A stretch of DNA of 64,000 nt from Bacteroidota bacterium. Its GTDB lineage: Bacteria; Bacteroidota; Bacteroidia; Chitinophagales; Chitinophagaceae. This document shows, one piece after another, positions 1 to 8,234 of the stretch. The stretch spans positions 248,001 through 312,000 of the forward strand of contig JAKPSI010000018.1 in NCBI GenBank assembly GCA_029555415.1, given 5' to 3'. A model generated the notes under the pieces. The model saw nothing but the letters and a program-made list of their open reading frames with translations. It was not told the origin of the DNA and did no database searches. How positions within the stretch are numbered: position 1 is the first letter of the stretch; each line of letters begins with the position of its first letter. The position numbers were made by a program, and so were the translations under genes.

Positions 1-1201
1 CCCGCTCCTTTCCGAACTGTTGCACGAATCCTTCGGTGATCTTGAAGGCCCCACCGTATTCAGCGATGTCCTGTCCCATCAATATGAGATCCGGATGCTG
101 TTCCATCGATTGCTGCAAGCCTTCTTTGATCGCGTCAATCATACGCAGCTCTTTAGAAGGCATGCGGCTGTCGAATCCGGAGCTGGAATTATCCAGCACC
201 GTTACATGGTCATTACCATCACCCGGAGCATACACATCTTCCAGTTCGGTTTCCGTATCTGCCACCACAGGTTTGGTGTTGAAACCAGCGAGCACTTCCG
301 CATCGATCTTTTCCTTGTATTCATGGCGGATCGCATCGATCGCGGCTGTATCCAGTACCCCCTGACCGATCAGATAATTTTCATAATTACTGATCGGGTC
401 CTTCATCTCCCATAATTTGAAAAGGTCCTGCGGCACATATTTCGTACCACTGGCCTCTTCATGTCCGCGCATGCGGAAGGTCATGCATTCAATGAAATAG
501 GGCTTCTGATTTTTGATGCAGTACTCGCGTACCCCTTTGATCGTATCATATACCGTCAGCAGGTTATTGCCATCGATCTGGATACCTTCCATGCCGTAGC
601 CTTTGGCCTTATCGAGCAGGTTGATACAACGGTATTGTTCATTGGTCGGCGTACTCAGTCCGTACCCGTTATTCTCAATGATGAAGATCACGGGCAGGTC
701 CCAAACCGCGGCCGTATTCAGTGCTTCATGGAAATCACCTTCGCTGGTACCGCCATCGCCGCTGAAGGCGAGCGATACCTTATTTTCTTTTCGGAGTTTA
801 TGAGCGAGTGCCACACCATCGGCCAGCGCGAGTTGCGGACCGAGGTGACTGATCATGCCGCAGATATGATGTTCACGATTGCCGAAATGGAAACTTCTTT
901 CGCGGCCTTTGGTATAGCCTTCCTGCGCACCCTGCCATTGCCTGAAGAGCTCGCTGAGCGGCATGTTGCGGGTGGTGAACACACCGAGGTTGCGGTGCAG
1001 GGGCATGATCCATTCATCGGGTTGCAGGGCCAGTGTAGCACCCACTGCAATGGCCTCCTGGCCGATCCCGCTGAACCATTTGGATACCTTTCCCTGGCGT
1101 AGCAATACCAGCATTTTCTCTTCGATCATCCGCGGCCACAGCAGCGAACGATAGAACTGAACAAGCTGATCGTTGGAAAGGTCTTTCCGTTCGAAAATCA
1201 T
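1..1201 (-). CDS. 2-oxoacid (branched-chain-type) dehydrogenase E1, fused alpha/beta, 3' end cut by window
   Basis: This is the thiamine-pyrophosphate-dependent E1 of a 2-oxoacid dehydrogenase complex, which decarboxylates a 2-oxo acid and passes the acyl group to E2 lipoate. I translated it from the ATG at 1201. The alpha half carries the TPP signature: GDG at about residues 148-150, then SEGDFHEA, and IIENNGYG with the NN near 177-178. After about residue 330 the same frame runs into the beta-subunit start (LILMGQDIAEYGGAFKITEG). It is therefore one fused chain, as is common in Bacteroidota, not two genes. Which oxo acid it uses cannot be fixed here; branched-chain is the usual assignment. 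The C-terminal beta part lies beyond base 1. A promoter-like TTCCTTTG (one mismatch to TAnnTTTG) lies at 1233-1240 on the minus strand. Confidence 0.9.
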   Translation of the reverse strand, partial: MIFERKDLSNDQLVQFYRSLLWPRMIEEKMLVLLRQGKVSKWFSGIGQEAIAVGATLALQPDEWIMPLHRNLGVFTTRNMPLSELFRQWQGAQEGYTKGRERSFHFGNREHHICGMISHLGPQLALADGVALAHKLRKENKVSLAFSGDGGTSEGDFHEALNTAAVWDLPVIFIIENNGYGLSTPTNEQYRCINLLDKAKGYGMEGIQIDGNNLLTVYDTIKGVREYCIKNQKPYFIECMTFRMRGHEEASGTKYVPQDLFKLWEMKDPISNYENYLIGQGVLDTAAIDAIRHEYKEKIDAEVLAGFNTKPVVADTETELEDVYAPGDGNDHVTVLDNSSSGFDSRMPSKELRMIDAIKEGLQQSMEQHPDLILMGQDIAEYGGAFKITEGFVQQFGKER

Positions 1202-1278
1202 ATTGCGAATTTCCGGCTTTAATAGTGAAGTTCAAAGGAAGATTTCTGCAGAAGGTTTCCCTCAGAAAAGCTGAAAAA

Positions 1279-1511
1279 TGTCACATAGAAAAGAGGCCAT
1301 GGAGAAATACACACATAGTCAAGTAAGAACAATTGCCACTGTGTGTTCGGGTCTCCATGCCCCGCACGCCGCTGTTGGTGTTATCAACAACAGCACGAAA
1401 AACAGAGGCTTTCGGCTTAAAAAACTTATTCAAAAGTCCCACAAAGGCAAAAAAGGTAAGAACATTGCCTCTATGTATTCAGACCTCTATGGCCTCCATG
1501 CCTATGTGACA
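1279..1511. repeat. Inverted-repeat element A (TGTCACATAG ends)
   Basis: This fills most of the 344-bp gap between the E1 gene and the M16 pair. TGTCACATAG at 1279-1288 is mirrored by CTATGTGACA at 1502-1511. The arms continue imperfectly inward (GGCCATGGAG against CTCCATGCC). Inside, GTAAGAACAATTGCC near 1323 and GTAAGAACATTGCC near 1457 begin two copies of the right half, so the element carries an internal duplication. A 79-codon ORF across it (1278-1517) looks fortuitous. Related elements lie at 62071-62317 and, diverged, at 56020-56134. No transposase is present. It may be a small non-autonomous element or a structured RNA or DNA site. Confidence 0.7.
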
Positions 1512-1545
1512 GTATAATTTTTATATTAGTCCCAAAAGTCAAATT

Positions 1546-2820
1546 CTACACGACAACCAGCTCATAAAAATCCTCTTCCTTAAAGTATTTCCTTGCCAGT
1601 TCCCGCAATTCTTCTGCAGTGATGCTTCTTATCGTTTGAATAGAATCGTAGAAATATTTTTCATCCAGTCCGTTCAGGATGATGTTCTTCCAGCGGCCGA
1701 TGATCTGGAACGGACCATCCAGGTCGCCGAGGATGCTGCCCATCATGTAATTGCGGACCAGCTGCAGTTCTTCTTCATCCACCAGTTCTTCACGCAGGTC
1801 CTTCATCTCTTTATATACTTCAGCTACTGTTGCTTCACTCACATCCTTACCCGCTTCGGTTGCTACCATCCAGCCTGAATGCTGCAAATGATTCATCAGG
1901 TAACTGTGAATGCCGTAGGTGTATCCCTTGTCCTCGCGGATATTACTCATCAGTCGGGATCCAAAGAAACCTCCGAACACACAGTTCAGCACCATCGCTT
2001 TCATGAAATCCGGATGATGACGGTTCGGGAAATCACGTGCGATGCGGATCGATCCCTGCACGCCCTCCGGATCATTCATGATGCGGTATTTCTTTTCAGT
2101 GGCCGGCTGCAGCAACGCTTCAGGCATCGCGCTGGCCTGATTCGGCAGATCGCCGAAAGACGCGTTCAGCAAGGTTTGCAGGTCAGCGGGCAATTTACCG
2201 GCCACAAAAAGCACCAGTTTTCCCTGCTGATAGAATTGCTGATAGAATGCCATCAACGGGTCACGCTGCAGGCTTTCAAAATCTTCCGCCTTACTGTATT
2301 TTCCGTACGGATGTTTTTCTCCGAACAGATAAGTATCGATCAAACGGCCCGCCACAAAATCACTTTTCTTCAAATTCACTTTCAGACGCTGCTGCATGTT
2401 CTGTTTGTAGATCGCCAGTTCTGTTTCCGGCATTACAGAGTCCGTGATCAGTTCCCGCACCACAGGCAGTAATTCCTGTACATGCTTACTGAGACAGTGC
2501 AATGAGATCGTCGCGGTTTCATTGAAACAGGAACGGTTCAGGTAGGCACCGTAATATTCAAAATGTTCATTGATCTGGAATGCGCTCCTGCGGCTGGTTC
2601 CGTTGCGCAGTAAAAAATTGGTGGTGGCCGCGATGAGGTTCCGTTTTTCGTAACTGTTCCCCGCGAAGAACACCCACTCGAATTGCAGCACTTCTTCCGC
2701 GCCCGCATTCACCGCGTATACTTCCACACCATTATCCAGTTGGTACCGGTCACAGGGCTTGAGCTGGAGTTTGAAGTCCACTGCATCTACGATCACCGGG
2801 GCTTGTTTCCTGTTCAGCAT
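1546..2820 (-). CDS. M16 family peptidase-like subunit, degenerate zinc site
   Basis: This is a 424-residue M16B (processing-peptidase/insulinase clan) protein. I chose the ATG at 2820 (MLNRKQAPVI), which begins 19 bp after the stop of the upstream M16 gene and has AAAGGA just before it; the longer reading would overlap that gene. Where active members have HxxEH, this one has ATTNFLLRNG, so it cannot bind zinc in the usual way. It keeps the C-terminal-half motif RLMSNIREDKGYTYG, typical of the substrate-holding half. The family commonly pairs an active and an inactive chain, so this is probably the partner of the gene at 2840-4078, made from the same transcript. The substrate is unknown. Confidence 0.88.
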   Translation of the reverse strand: MLNRKQAPVIVDAVDFKLQLKPCDRYQLDNGVEVYAVNAGAEEVLQFEWVFFAGNSYEKRNLIAATTNFLLRNGTSRRSAFQINEHFEYYGAYLNRSCFNETATISLHCLSKHVQELLPVVRELITDSVMPETELAIYKQNMQQRLKVNLKKSDFVAGRLIDTYLFGEKHPYGKYSKAEDFESLQRDPLMAFYQQFYQQGKLVLFVAGKLPADLQTLLNASFGDLPNQASAMPEALLQPATEKKYRIMNDPEGVQGSIRIARDFPNRHHPDFMKAMVLNCVFGGFFGSRLMSNIREDKGYTYGIHSYLMNHLQHSGWMVATEAGKDVSEATVAEVYKEMKDLREELVDEEELQLVRNYMMGSILGDLDGPFQIIGRWKNIILNGLDEKYFYDSIQTIRSITAEELRELARKYFKEEDFYELVVV

Positions 2821-2839
2821 AAATTTCCTTTCGCTTGCT

Positions 2840-4078
2840 TTAATTTCCGGAACGGTAATAAATAGTATTTGAATTCTCTTCGCGGAAGATGTTCCGGGCT
2901 TCCTGCCGGATGTCATCGATCGTCACTTTCGCGTAATGACCGAGCTCATCATTCATCCATACCGCGTCGCCGAGCAGTTCGTAGTAAGCCAGGCTGGTCG
3001 CACGGTTCATCACACTCATATCCTCGAAAGCGATCATACTTTCTGTTTTGTTCTTCACTTTCTGCAGTTCATTCTCACTCACCAGTTCCTGACGCACTTT
3101 CTCCAGTTCCGCTTCCACGGCCTTTTCCGCGTCTTCCAGTTTCACACCTTTCACCAGCTTGCCTTCGATCGCCAGCAGGCCTTCATCGGTACTGCCGAAA
3201 TGATGGCATTCGATATTACTGAAGAGCTGTTGCTCTTTGACGAGCGACTGATATAATCTGGAAGAACCGCCACCGCTCAGGATATCTGATAACAGATCGA
3301 CGGCATAATAACGTTCATCCATACGTGAATAAATATGCCAGCATTTGTAGAATGCGTCCAGCGGGACATTCGCTGTGATGTCCAGCCTGCGCGCGGCTTC
3401 CTGCTTCGGTTCCTTCGGCAGATCACGGTTGTATTTTTCACCGGAAGGGATATCACCGAACCATTTCTCCGCTAATGCTTTCACTTTTTCGGTGGTCACG
3501 TTGCCGGCCACCACCATGATCGCATTCACGGGACGGTAATATTTGAAGAAGAAATTCTTGACGTCTTCCAGTTTCGCTTCTTCGATATGCGATAACTCTT
3601 TGCCGATCGTCATCCATTTATACGGATGCTTCGTATACGCCAGCTGCCGCATTTTATGCCACACATCACCATAAGGTTTGGTGAGATAATGTTCCTTGAA
3701 TTCCTCACACACCACTTTGCGCTGCACATCCAGACTCTTTTCGCTGAACGCGAGGGAAAGCATGCGGTCACTCTCCAGCCAGAATGCGGTCTCCAGATTC
3801 TCGGCCGGCAACTGGATATAATAATTGGTCAGGTCGTTCGTCGTGTATGCGTTATTCTCTCCGCCCGCCATCTGCAGCGGTTCATCATAATTGGGGATGT
3901 TCACCGAACCGCCGAACATCAGGTGCTCGAACAGGTGGGCGAAACCGGTGCGTACTTCTTCCTCGTCACGCGCGCCAACATCATACATGATATTGAGAAC
4001 GGCCATGGGGGTCGACAAGTCCTGATGGACCAGCACCCGCAGTCCATTGGCCAGGGTAAAACGGTCAAATTGTATCAT
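2840..4078 (-). CDS. M16 family zinc peptidase, catalytic subunit
   Basis: A 412-residue M16B metallopeptidase. The inverted zinc motif HLFEH is at residues 48-52, followed by MFGGS and GGENNAYT. The downstream glutamate cluster VVCEEFKEH lies at about 122-130, the distance expected for the third zinc ligand. The second half has SGGGSSRLYQSL, the usual C-terminal half-barrel signature. There is no signal peptide, so it is probably cytoplasmic, or periplasmic by an unseen route. It is the first gene of a two-gene operon with the degenerate M16 chain, 19 bp downstream. A weak TAATTTTA box lies upstream at 4127-4134. It probably clears peptides or presequence-like fragments; the substrate cannot be read from the sequence. 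Confidence 0.93.
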   Translation of the reverse strand: MIQFDRFTLANGLRVLVHQDLSTPMAVLNIMYDVGARDEEEVRTGFAHLFEHLMFGGSVNIPNYDEPLQMAGGENNAYTTNDLTNYYIQLPAENLETAFWLESDRMLSLAFSEKSLDVQRKVVCEEFKEHYLTKPYGDVWHKMRQLAYTKHPYKWMTIGKELSHIEEAKLEDVKNFFFKYYRPVNAIMVVAGNVTTEKVKALAEKWFGDIPSGEKYNRDLPKEPKQEAARRLDITANVPLDAFYKCWHIYSRMDERYYAVDLLSDILSGGGSSRLYQSLVKEQQLFSNIECHHFGSTDEGLLAIEGKLVKGVKLEDAEKAVEAELEKVRQELVSENELQKVKNKTESMIAFEDMSVMNRATSLAYYELLGDAVWMNDELGHYAKVTIDDIRQEARNIFREENSNTIYYRSGN

Positions 4079-4174
4079 ATGAATTATTCCGGGTTAAACA
4101 CAGCGGCAGGGTTCCGCTGGAAGCGGTAAAATTATTGAAAATAAGGTTGCAGGATTGTCGTTTCCCGGAAACAG

Positions 4175-5371
4175 TTACAGGATGGTCTTGATCTTGAAAT
4201 CATAATCATGCAGCAACCCGTTCCGGCGGATGATGATCTTGATCCTTTCATTGGCCTGTTGCAGGGCGATCTTCATCTGGTTCAGATTCTGATTGAAGTT
4301 CTTGTTGATGGCCACCACGATGTCGCCCTCCAGGATACCCGCAGCTTCGGCGGGAGAGCCCTTGGCCACATCCCCCACCACAATGTATCCGTCTACCATA
4401 TATAATTCGATGCCCGAGTAGGCATAGTCGAACGGTTCGTCAAAATGTGAGTTAGGGGTGATGTAGATCTCATGCTTATCGTAATTCAGGATCACATTGA
4501 ACCGGCGCAACAGGTCATTCCCGATCAGACCGGCCAGATTGGGATATGAAGTGACATTGAAATCATCATCGAAAATATAAACAGGGACCGAATGGAACTT
4601 ATAGGGCCCCAGTTTCACTTCCCGGATCACCGAAATGTACATATCGATCTTGCCACCCACACCTTCGCCTTCCTTGGTCAGCAATTTGCGTTTGCGGCCG
4701 AGCAGGGAGCTGTCCTGCATGAAATCACGGGAGAACATCACACAAACGCCCGCGCCGATATCCATCAGGAAACGGGTGTTGATCGTCACCGCGTCGCGCA
4801 CACGCGCTCCATTGCTGGGAAGCGTATTCAGCGAGGGTTTCAGCAGATAGCCACCACGGGGATAACGGAAGGTTCCACGGGTGAAGAACTGGATCTTCAT
4901 ACTGTCATAATCGATCTTCAGTACATAACGGCTCAAAACAGAATAACCGATGATGCCATCGATCCTTTCACCATACACAGAGGTCAGTATCGCATAGTCA
5001 TTGACGTGAATATCAAGACTGTCGATCGTCAGCCCCGGAAAATGAATCCGCTGGCGATACAGGAAAGGAACGGTATGGATACCCGCGATGCCCCGGATCG
5101 TCTTATTGGTGGCTACGGGTTTCAGTTTGAGAAAATCGGCGGTCGTGGAATCCAGCGAAATACCACTGCTGCCAGTATCGAGGATGAAATTGAGCGTGTC
5201 CGGAAAATCGCCCAGTTTAGCCTGCAGGATGACGATCCCGCCGGTCAGTTGGGTGAAGGGTATTTTAGTAAGGAACTGAGAGGGCGGTTCAATGAACTCC
5301 TCCTGGGCGGAAACCCGCAAACCGCTCGTCAGCAGCAGCACAGCTATGGATATCTGTAAAACTTTCTTCAT
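4175..5371 (-). CDS. Exported retropepsin-like aspartyl protease with PDZ domain
   Basis: A 398-residue exported protein. I chose the ATG at 5371 because it gives a clean signal peptide (MKKVLQISIAVLLLTSG, cleavage near VSAQ); an upstream in-frame reading adds 32 unlikely residues. The first catalytic motif is LDTGSSG (Asp about 65), and a second Asp motif, FLMDIGAG, is near 204, so one chain supplies both halves of an aspartyl active site. The C-terminal 90 residues form a PDZ domain (GSPAEAAGILEGDIVVAIN). This protease-PDZ architecture is common in Bacteroidota and probably acts in the periplasm or at the surface. It is divergent from mqnC, with 166 bp between them. Confidence 0.88.
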   Translation of the reverse strand: MKKVLQISIAVLLLTSGLRVSAQEEFIEPPSQFLTKIPFTQLTGGIVILQAKLGDFPDTLNFILDTGSSGISLDSTTADFLKLKPVATNKTIRGIAGIHTVPFLYRQRIHFPGLTIDSLDIHVNDYAILTSVYGERIDGIIGYSVLSRYVLKIDYDSMKIQFFTRGTFRYPRGGYLLKPSLNTLPSNGARVRDAVTINTRFLMDIGAGVCVMFSRDFMQDSSLLGRKRKLLTKEGEGVGGKIDMYISVIREVKLGPYKFHSVPVYIFDDDFNVTSYPNLAGLIGNDLLRRFNVILNYDKHEIYITPNSHFDEPFDYAYSGIELYMVDGYIVVGDVAKGSPAEAAGILEGDIVVAINKNFNQNLNQMKIALQQANERIKIIIRRNGLLHDYDFKIKTIL

Positions 5372-5524
5372 GCGGAAAAGGTTGGTTAGCAATCGGTCAA
5401 AGGTTAGACAACGCTGCCGGGCGATATGTTGCAGCAGCCCGGCGTTCCTGCCCCCTTTCTTTATCAATTTACCATATATAGTATGCTTTGCAAAACCGTT
5501 CGACCCATTTTAGTGTTACCCTTG

Positions 5525-5532
5525 TACCTTTG
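5525..5532 (+). promoter_or_regulatory. Promoter -7 box TACCTTTG of mqnC
   Basis: TACCTTTG matches the Bacteroidota primary-sigma -7 consensus TAnnTTTG exactly. It ends six bases before the mqnC ATG, so the transcript would have almost no leader. No clear -33 TTTG is seen at normal spacing; the region there reads ATTTTAG. Confidence 0.55.
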
Positions 5533-5537
5533 CAGCT

Positions 5538-6662
5538 ATGCATTTACAAGAATTGTACGATAAAGCAGCCGGTTTCGGATCCCTGAGCGTGGAAGAAGGG
5601 GTTCACCTCTATCACCATGCCCCGCTGGCCGATCTGGTCCTGATCGCGGATGAGCTCCGTAAAAAACAGGTGCCCCACGGAAAAGTGACCTGGCAGATCG
5701 ACCGGAATGTGAACACGACCAACGTGTGTATCGCGAACTGTAAGTTTTGCAATTTCTACCGCATTCCCGGCCACGCCGAAGCCTATATCACGGATATGCC
5801 GGCTTATCGTGTTAAGATCGCGGAAACGCTGAAATACGGTGGCGATCAGTTATTGCTGCAGGGCGGACACCATCCGGACCTCGGACTGAAATTTTATGTC
5901 GATACTTTCCGTCAGATCAAAGAAGAATTCCCGGCCATCAAACTGCATGCACTCGGGCCACCGGAAGTAGCACATATCACTAAACTGGAAAAGTCTACGC
6001 ATAAGGAAGTATTGACCGCATTGAAAGAAGCAGGGCTGGACTCCTTACCCGGCGCGGGTGCGGAGATCCTGATCGACCGCGTTCGCCGTTTGATCAGTAA
6101 AGGAAAATGCGGAGCGCAGGAATGGCTCGACATCATGCATGAAGCGCATAAATTGAACATCACCACTTCGGCAACCATGATGTTCGGTCATGTGGAAACG
6201 ATCGAAGAACGTTTTGAGCATCTGGTGAAGATCCGTGAAGTGCAGAGCCGCAAACCGGAAGACGCGAAAGGATTCCTGGCGTTCATTCCCTGGACCTTCC
6301 AGGATGTGGACACGCTGCTCGCGAAGATCCGTGGCGTACAGAACCTCACAACCCCTGAAGAATATATCCGCATGATCGCGCTGAGCCGCATCATGCTGCC
6401 CAATATCAAGAATATCCAGGCCAGCTGGCTGACCGTGGGTAAACAGACCGCGCAGGTTTGTCTGCACAGCGGCGCGAATGATTTCGGCAGCATCATGATC
6501 GAAGAGAATGTGGTCAGTGCCGCTGGTGCCCCGCACCGGTTCACCTACAAGACCATGCAGGAAGCCATACGCGAAGCGGGTTTCGAGCCGCAGCTGCGTA
6601 ACCAGCAGTATGAATGGAGGGAATTGCCGGCATCTATACAGGAACAGATCATTAACTACTAA
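5538..6662 (+). CDS. mqnC: Cyclic dehypoxanthinylfutalosine synthase, radical SAM
   Basis: MqnC catalyses the radical-SAM cyclisation of dehypoxanthinylfutalosine, a step in the futalosine route to menaquinone. The radical-SAM cluster motif CIANCKFC (CX3CX2C) is at residues 64-71, in the context NTTNVCIANCKFCNFYR. The family signatures QASWLTVG, GANDFGS and EENVVSAAG are all present, which favours MqnC over MqnE. Its 374 residues is full length. The ATG at 5538 follows a TACCTTTG promoter box directly. Its presence means this organism makes menaquinone by the futalosine rather than the classical Men route; the other mqn genes are not in the window. Confidence 0.95.
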   Translation: MHLQELYDKAAGFGSLSVEEGVHLYHHAPLADLVLIADELRKKQVPHGKVTWQIDRNVNTTNVCIANCKFCNFYRIPGHAEAYITDMPAYRVKIAETLKYGGDQLLLQGGHHPDLGLKFYVDTFRQIKEEFPAIKLHALGPPEVAHITKLEKSTHKEVLTALKEAGLDSLPGAGAEILIDRVRRLISKGKCGAQEWLDIMHEAHKLNITTSATMMFGHVETIEERFEHLVKIREVQSRKPEDAKGFLAFIPWTFQDVDTLLAKIRGVQNLTTPEEYIRMIALSRIMLPNIKNIQASWLTVGKQTAQVCLHSGANDFGSIMIEENVVSAAGAPHRFTYKTMQEAIREAGFEPQLRNQQYEWRELPASIQEQIINY

Positions 6663-6664
6663 TG

Positions 6665-6828
6665 TTGAATTCTGAATGCTGAGTTTTGAATGATCGCCTA
6701 TTTATACAGTTTCAATAATTGTATAAATAGCATCAATCGGGATGTATGTACGCAATTCATGCAATAAGTGTGACAACAACTTTAGTGAGCCAACATTCAA
6801 AATTCAAATCTCAAAATTCAAAATTTTT
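6665..6828. repeat. Heptad array pair, inverted (TTGAATT / AATTCAA)
   Basis: Four 7-bp units (TTGAATT, CTGAATG, CTGAGTT, TTGAATG) at 6665-6692 start three bases after the mqnC stop. They are mirrored by CATTCAA, AATTCAA, ATCTCAA, AATTCAA at 6794-6821, just before the next gene. The two halves can pair as a long A/T hairpin with about 100 bp between them. They fill both ends of the mqnC-DUF3817 gap. Confidence 0.8.
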
Positions 6829-6838
6829 TCCCTTTATT

Positions 6839-7144
6839 ATGACGCTTCAAAAAACATTTAGCTGGTTCAGGAAAGTAGCTATTGCCGAAGGCATCTCCTT
6901 CGTTGCACTCGTATTCATTGCAATGCCCCTTAAATATCTTGCGAAGATCCCCATCGCTGTTACCATTGCCGGCTCCATGCACGGCATTCTTTTCATCAGC
7001 TTCATCAAACTCGCCTGGGACCTGAAAGTGGCGGGCGATAAATCCGCCATCTGGTTCGGAAAAGCCTTTCTGGCTTCGGTGCTGCCTTTCGGCACTTTCT
7101 ACATGGATCATAAGGCGTGGAAAAGGGAAGCTGCCAGCTGTTAG
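6839..7144 (+). CDS. DUF3817 family small membrane protein
   Basis: A 101-residue protein with two to three predicted membrane segments (VAIAEGISFVALVFIAMPLKY; VTIAGSMHGILFISFIKLAW; FLASVLPFGTFYMD). The pattern EG-SF...MPLKY...G-HG-LF...LPFGTF matches DUF3817 integral membrane proteins, whose role is unknown. I chose the ATG at 6839 because upstream codons lie in the A/T heptad array. The last codons are read from the heptad array itself: the stop TAG at 7142-7144 is part of an AGCTGTT unit, so the C-terminus may have been set by the array. Confidence 0.8.
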   Translation: MTLQKTFSWFRKVAIAEGISFVALVFIAMPLKYLAKIPIAVTIAGSMHGILFISFIKLAWDLKVAGDKSAIWFGKAFLASVLPFGTFYMDHKAWKREAASC

Positions 7145-7163
7145 CTGTTAGCTGTTAGCGGGC
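7129..7163. repeat. Heptad array AGCTGTT, overlapping a gene 3' end
   Basis: Five contiguous 7-bp units: AGCTGCC, AGCTGTT three times, AGCGGGC. The stop codon of the DUF3817 gene (7142-7144) lies inside it. Confidence 0.85.
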
Positions 7164-7203
7164 GTGATAGTTGAAAATGCAACACATTTACCGGCGCCGA
7201 CTT

Positions 7204-7231
7204 GAAGCTTGCGGCTTGTGGCTTGCAGCTT
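7204..7231. repeat. Heptad array GCRGCTT
   Basis: Four contiguous 7-bp units: GAAGCTT, GCGGCTT, GTGGCTT, GCAGCTT. They lie in the gap before the hydroxylase gene. The unit differs from the neighbouring AGCTGTT array but the period is the same. Confidence 0.8.
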
Positions 7232-7304
7232 CTCATACTACCCTCCAGTTGGTATTTCTCAATCCGATCCGGTTCATTAATTTGTGCTAACATATCCACT
7301 TACA

Positions 7305-8066
7305 ATGAACCTCTGGCTGCCTACCATCTGCACCATCATCGTTACGATCATCTTCCTGATCTGGGAACGCGTATTCCCGGGTCGTGAATTACCCAACAGC
7401 AAAGGCTGGTATGCACGAGTACTGCTCATTAATCTGGCGCAGATCGGCATCACATTCGGCACCAATAAACTCTGGTTCAGCTGGCTCAGCGGGCCATCTC
7501 TTTTTCATTTCGCGGCCTGGAACCGCCCGGTACTGGAGGGTTTCACGGGATGGCTGATCAGTACATTCTTCTTTTACTGGTGGCACCGCATCCGTCATGC
7601 GAACGGATTCTGGGTCATCTTCCATCAGATCCATCATTCGCCCGCCCGCATCGAAGCCCTGACTTCATTCTATAAACATCCTGTCGAGATCCTCTCGGAT
7701 GCGTTCCTGATCGGATTGCTGATGTACCCCTGTCTGGGTGCTTCGCTGGAAGGTGCTTTCTGGCTGAATTTTTTCGCGGCCACCGGTGAGTATTTCTATC
7801 ATTCCAATATCCGCACGCCGCATTGGGTCCGGTATATCATTCAAACCCCCGAACTGCATTCGATCCACCATGAACTGGATGTACATAAATACAACTACTC
7901 CGACCTTCCGTTATGGGACCGCCTCTTTGGTACCTATAAAGACACTACAGAATTCGCCAAACAATGCGGCTTTCCCCGAAACAATGAACGCAAGCTCTGG
8001 AAGATGCTTGCGTTCAAAGATGTTTATAATGATAAAGATGATGCTGAAAAGGGTCAGATGGTTTGA
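7305..8066 (+). CDS. Sterol desaturase / fatty acid hydroxylase family membrane protein
   Basis: A 253-residue membrane di-iron enzyme of the fatty acid hydroxylase superfamily, which hydroxylates or desaturates lipid acyl chains or sterols. The histidine clusters are all present: HRIRH (94-98), HQIHH (107-111), FYKHP (about 125), YFYHS, and HSIHH (185-189). Four hydrophobic segments surround them. The ATG at 7305 is used; a GTG at 7284 would add seven residues. In Bacteroidota such enzymes often act on sphingolipid or ornithine-lipid chains, but the substrate is not evident here. The stop TGA lies in an 8-bp repeat array. Confidence 0.88.
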   Translation: MNLWLPTICTIIVTIIFLIWERVFPGRELPNSKGWYARVLLINLAQIGITFGTNKLWFSWLSGPSLFHFAAWNRPVLEGFTGWLISTFFFYWWHRIRHANGFWVIFHQIHHSPARIEALTSFYKHPVEILSDAFLIGLLMYPCLGASLEGAFWLNFFAATGEYFYHSNIRTPHWVRYIIQTPELHSIHHELDVHKYNYSDLPLWDRLFGTYKDTTEFAKQCGFPRNNERKLWKMLAFKDVYNDKDDAEKGQMV

Positions 8067-8088
8067 TTGTTCGATGGTTTGATGGTTT
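8057..8088. repeat. Octad array GATGGTTT at a gene end
   Basis: Four contiguous 8-bp units (GATGGTTT, GATTGTTC, GATGGTTT, GATGGTTT) run across the hydroxylase stop at 8064-8066. A period of 8 also shifts frame each unit. Confidence 0.75.
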
Positions 8089-8120
8089 AGGTGGTCGTTT
8101 ATACCAATACTTCACTATCT

Positions 8121-8234
8121 ATTACCTATTACCTATTACCTATTACCTTTTACCTCTTACCTCTTACCTCTTACCTCTTACCTCCTACCTTCTCCCTCTA
8201 TTATCAATTATCCATTATCATTTATCCATTACTT
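8121..8234. repeat. Long two-type heptad array (ATTACCT then ATTATCC)
   Basis: At least ten units of the ATTACCT/CTTACCT type run in exact register from 8121 to 8190, with TCTCCCT at 8191-8197. Five ATTATCA/ATTATCC units follow from 8200 to 8234. It lies between two convergent genes. The last unit (ATTACTT) supplies the stop codon of the minus-strand cytochrome gene (8229-8231). Six-frame ORFs reading repeated YLLP across it are artefacts. Confidence 0.92.

Noticed and set aside
1-1201. Frameshift or two separate E1 genes
   Set aside because: Alpha and beta parts are in one uninterrupted frame; fused E1 is common in the phylum.
1278-1517. 79-residue plus-strand ORF
   Set aside because: It coincides with inverted-repeat element A, has no recognisable domain, and its ends are the TGTCACATAG arms.
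8121-8234. CRISPR-like repeat array
   Set aside because: Units are 7 bp with no spacers and no cas genes nearby.
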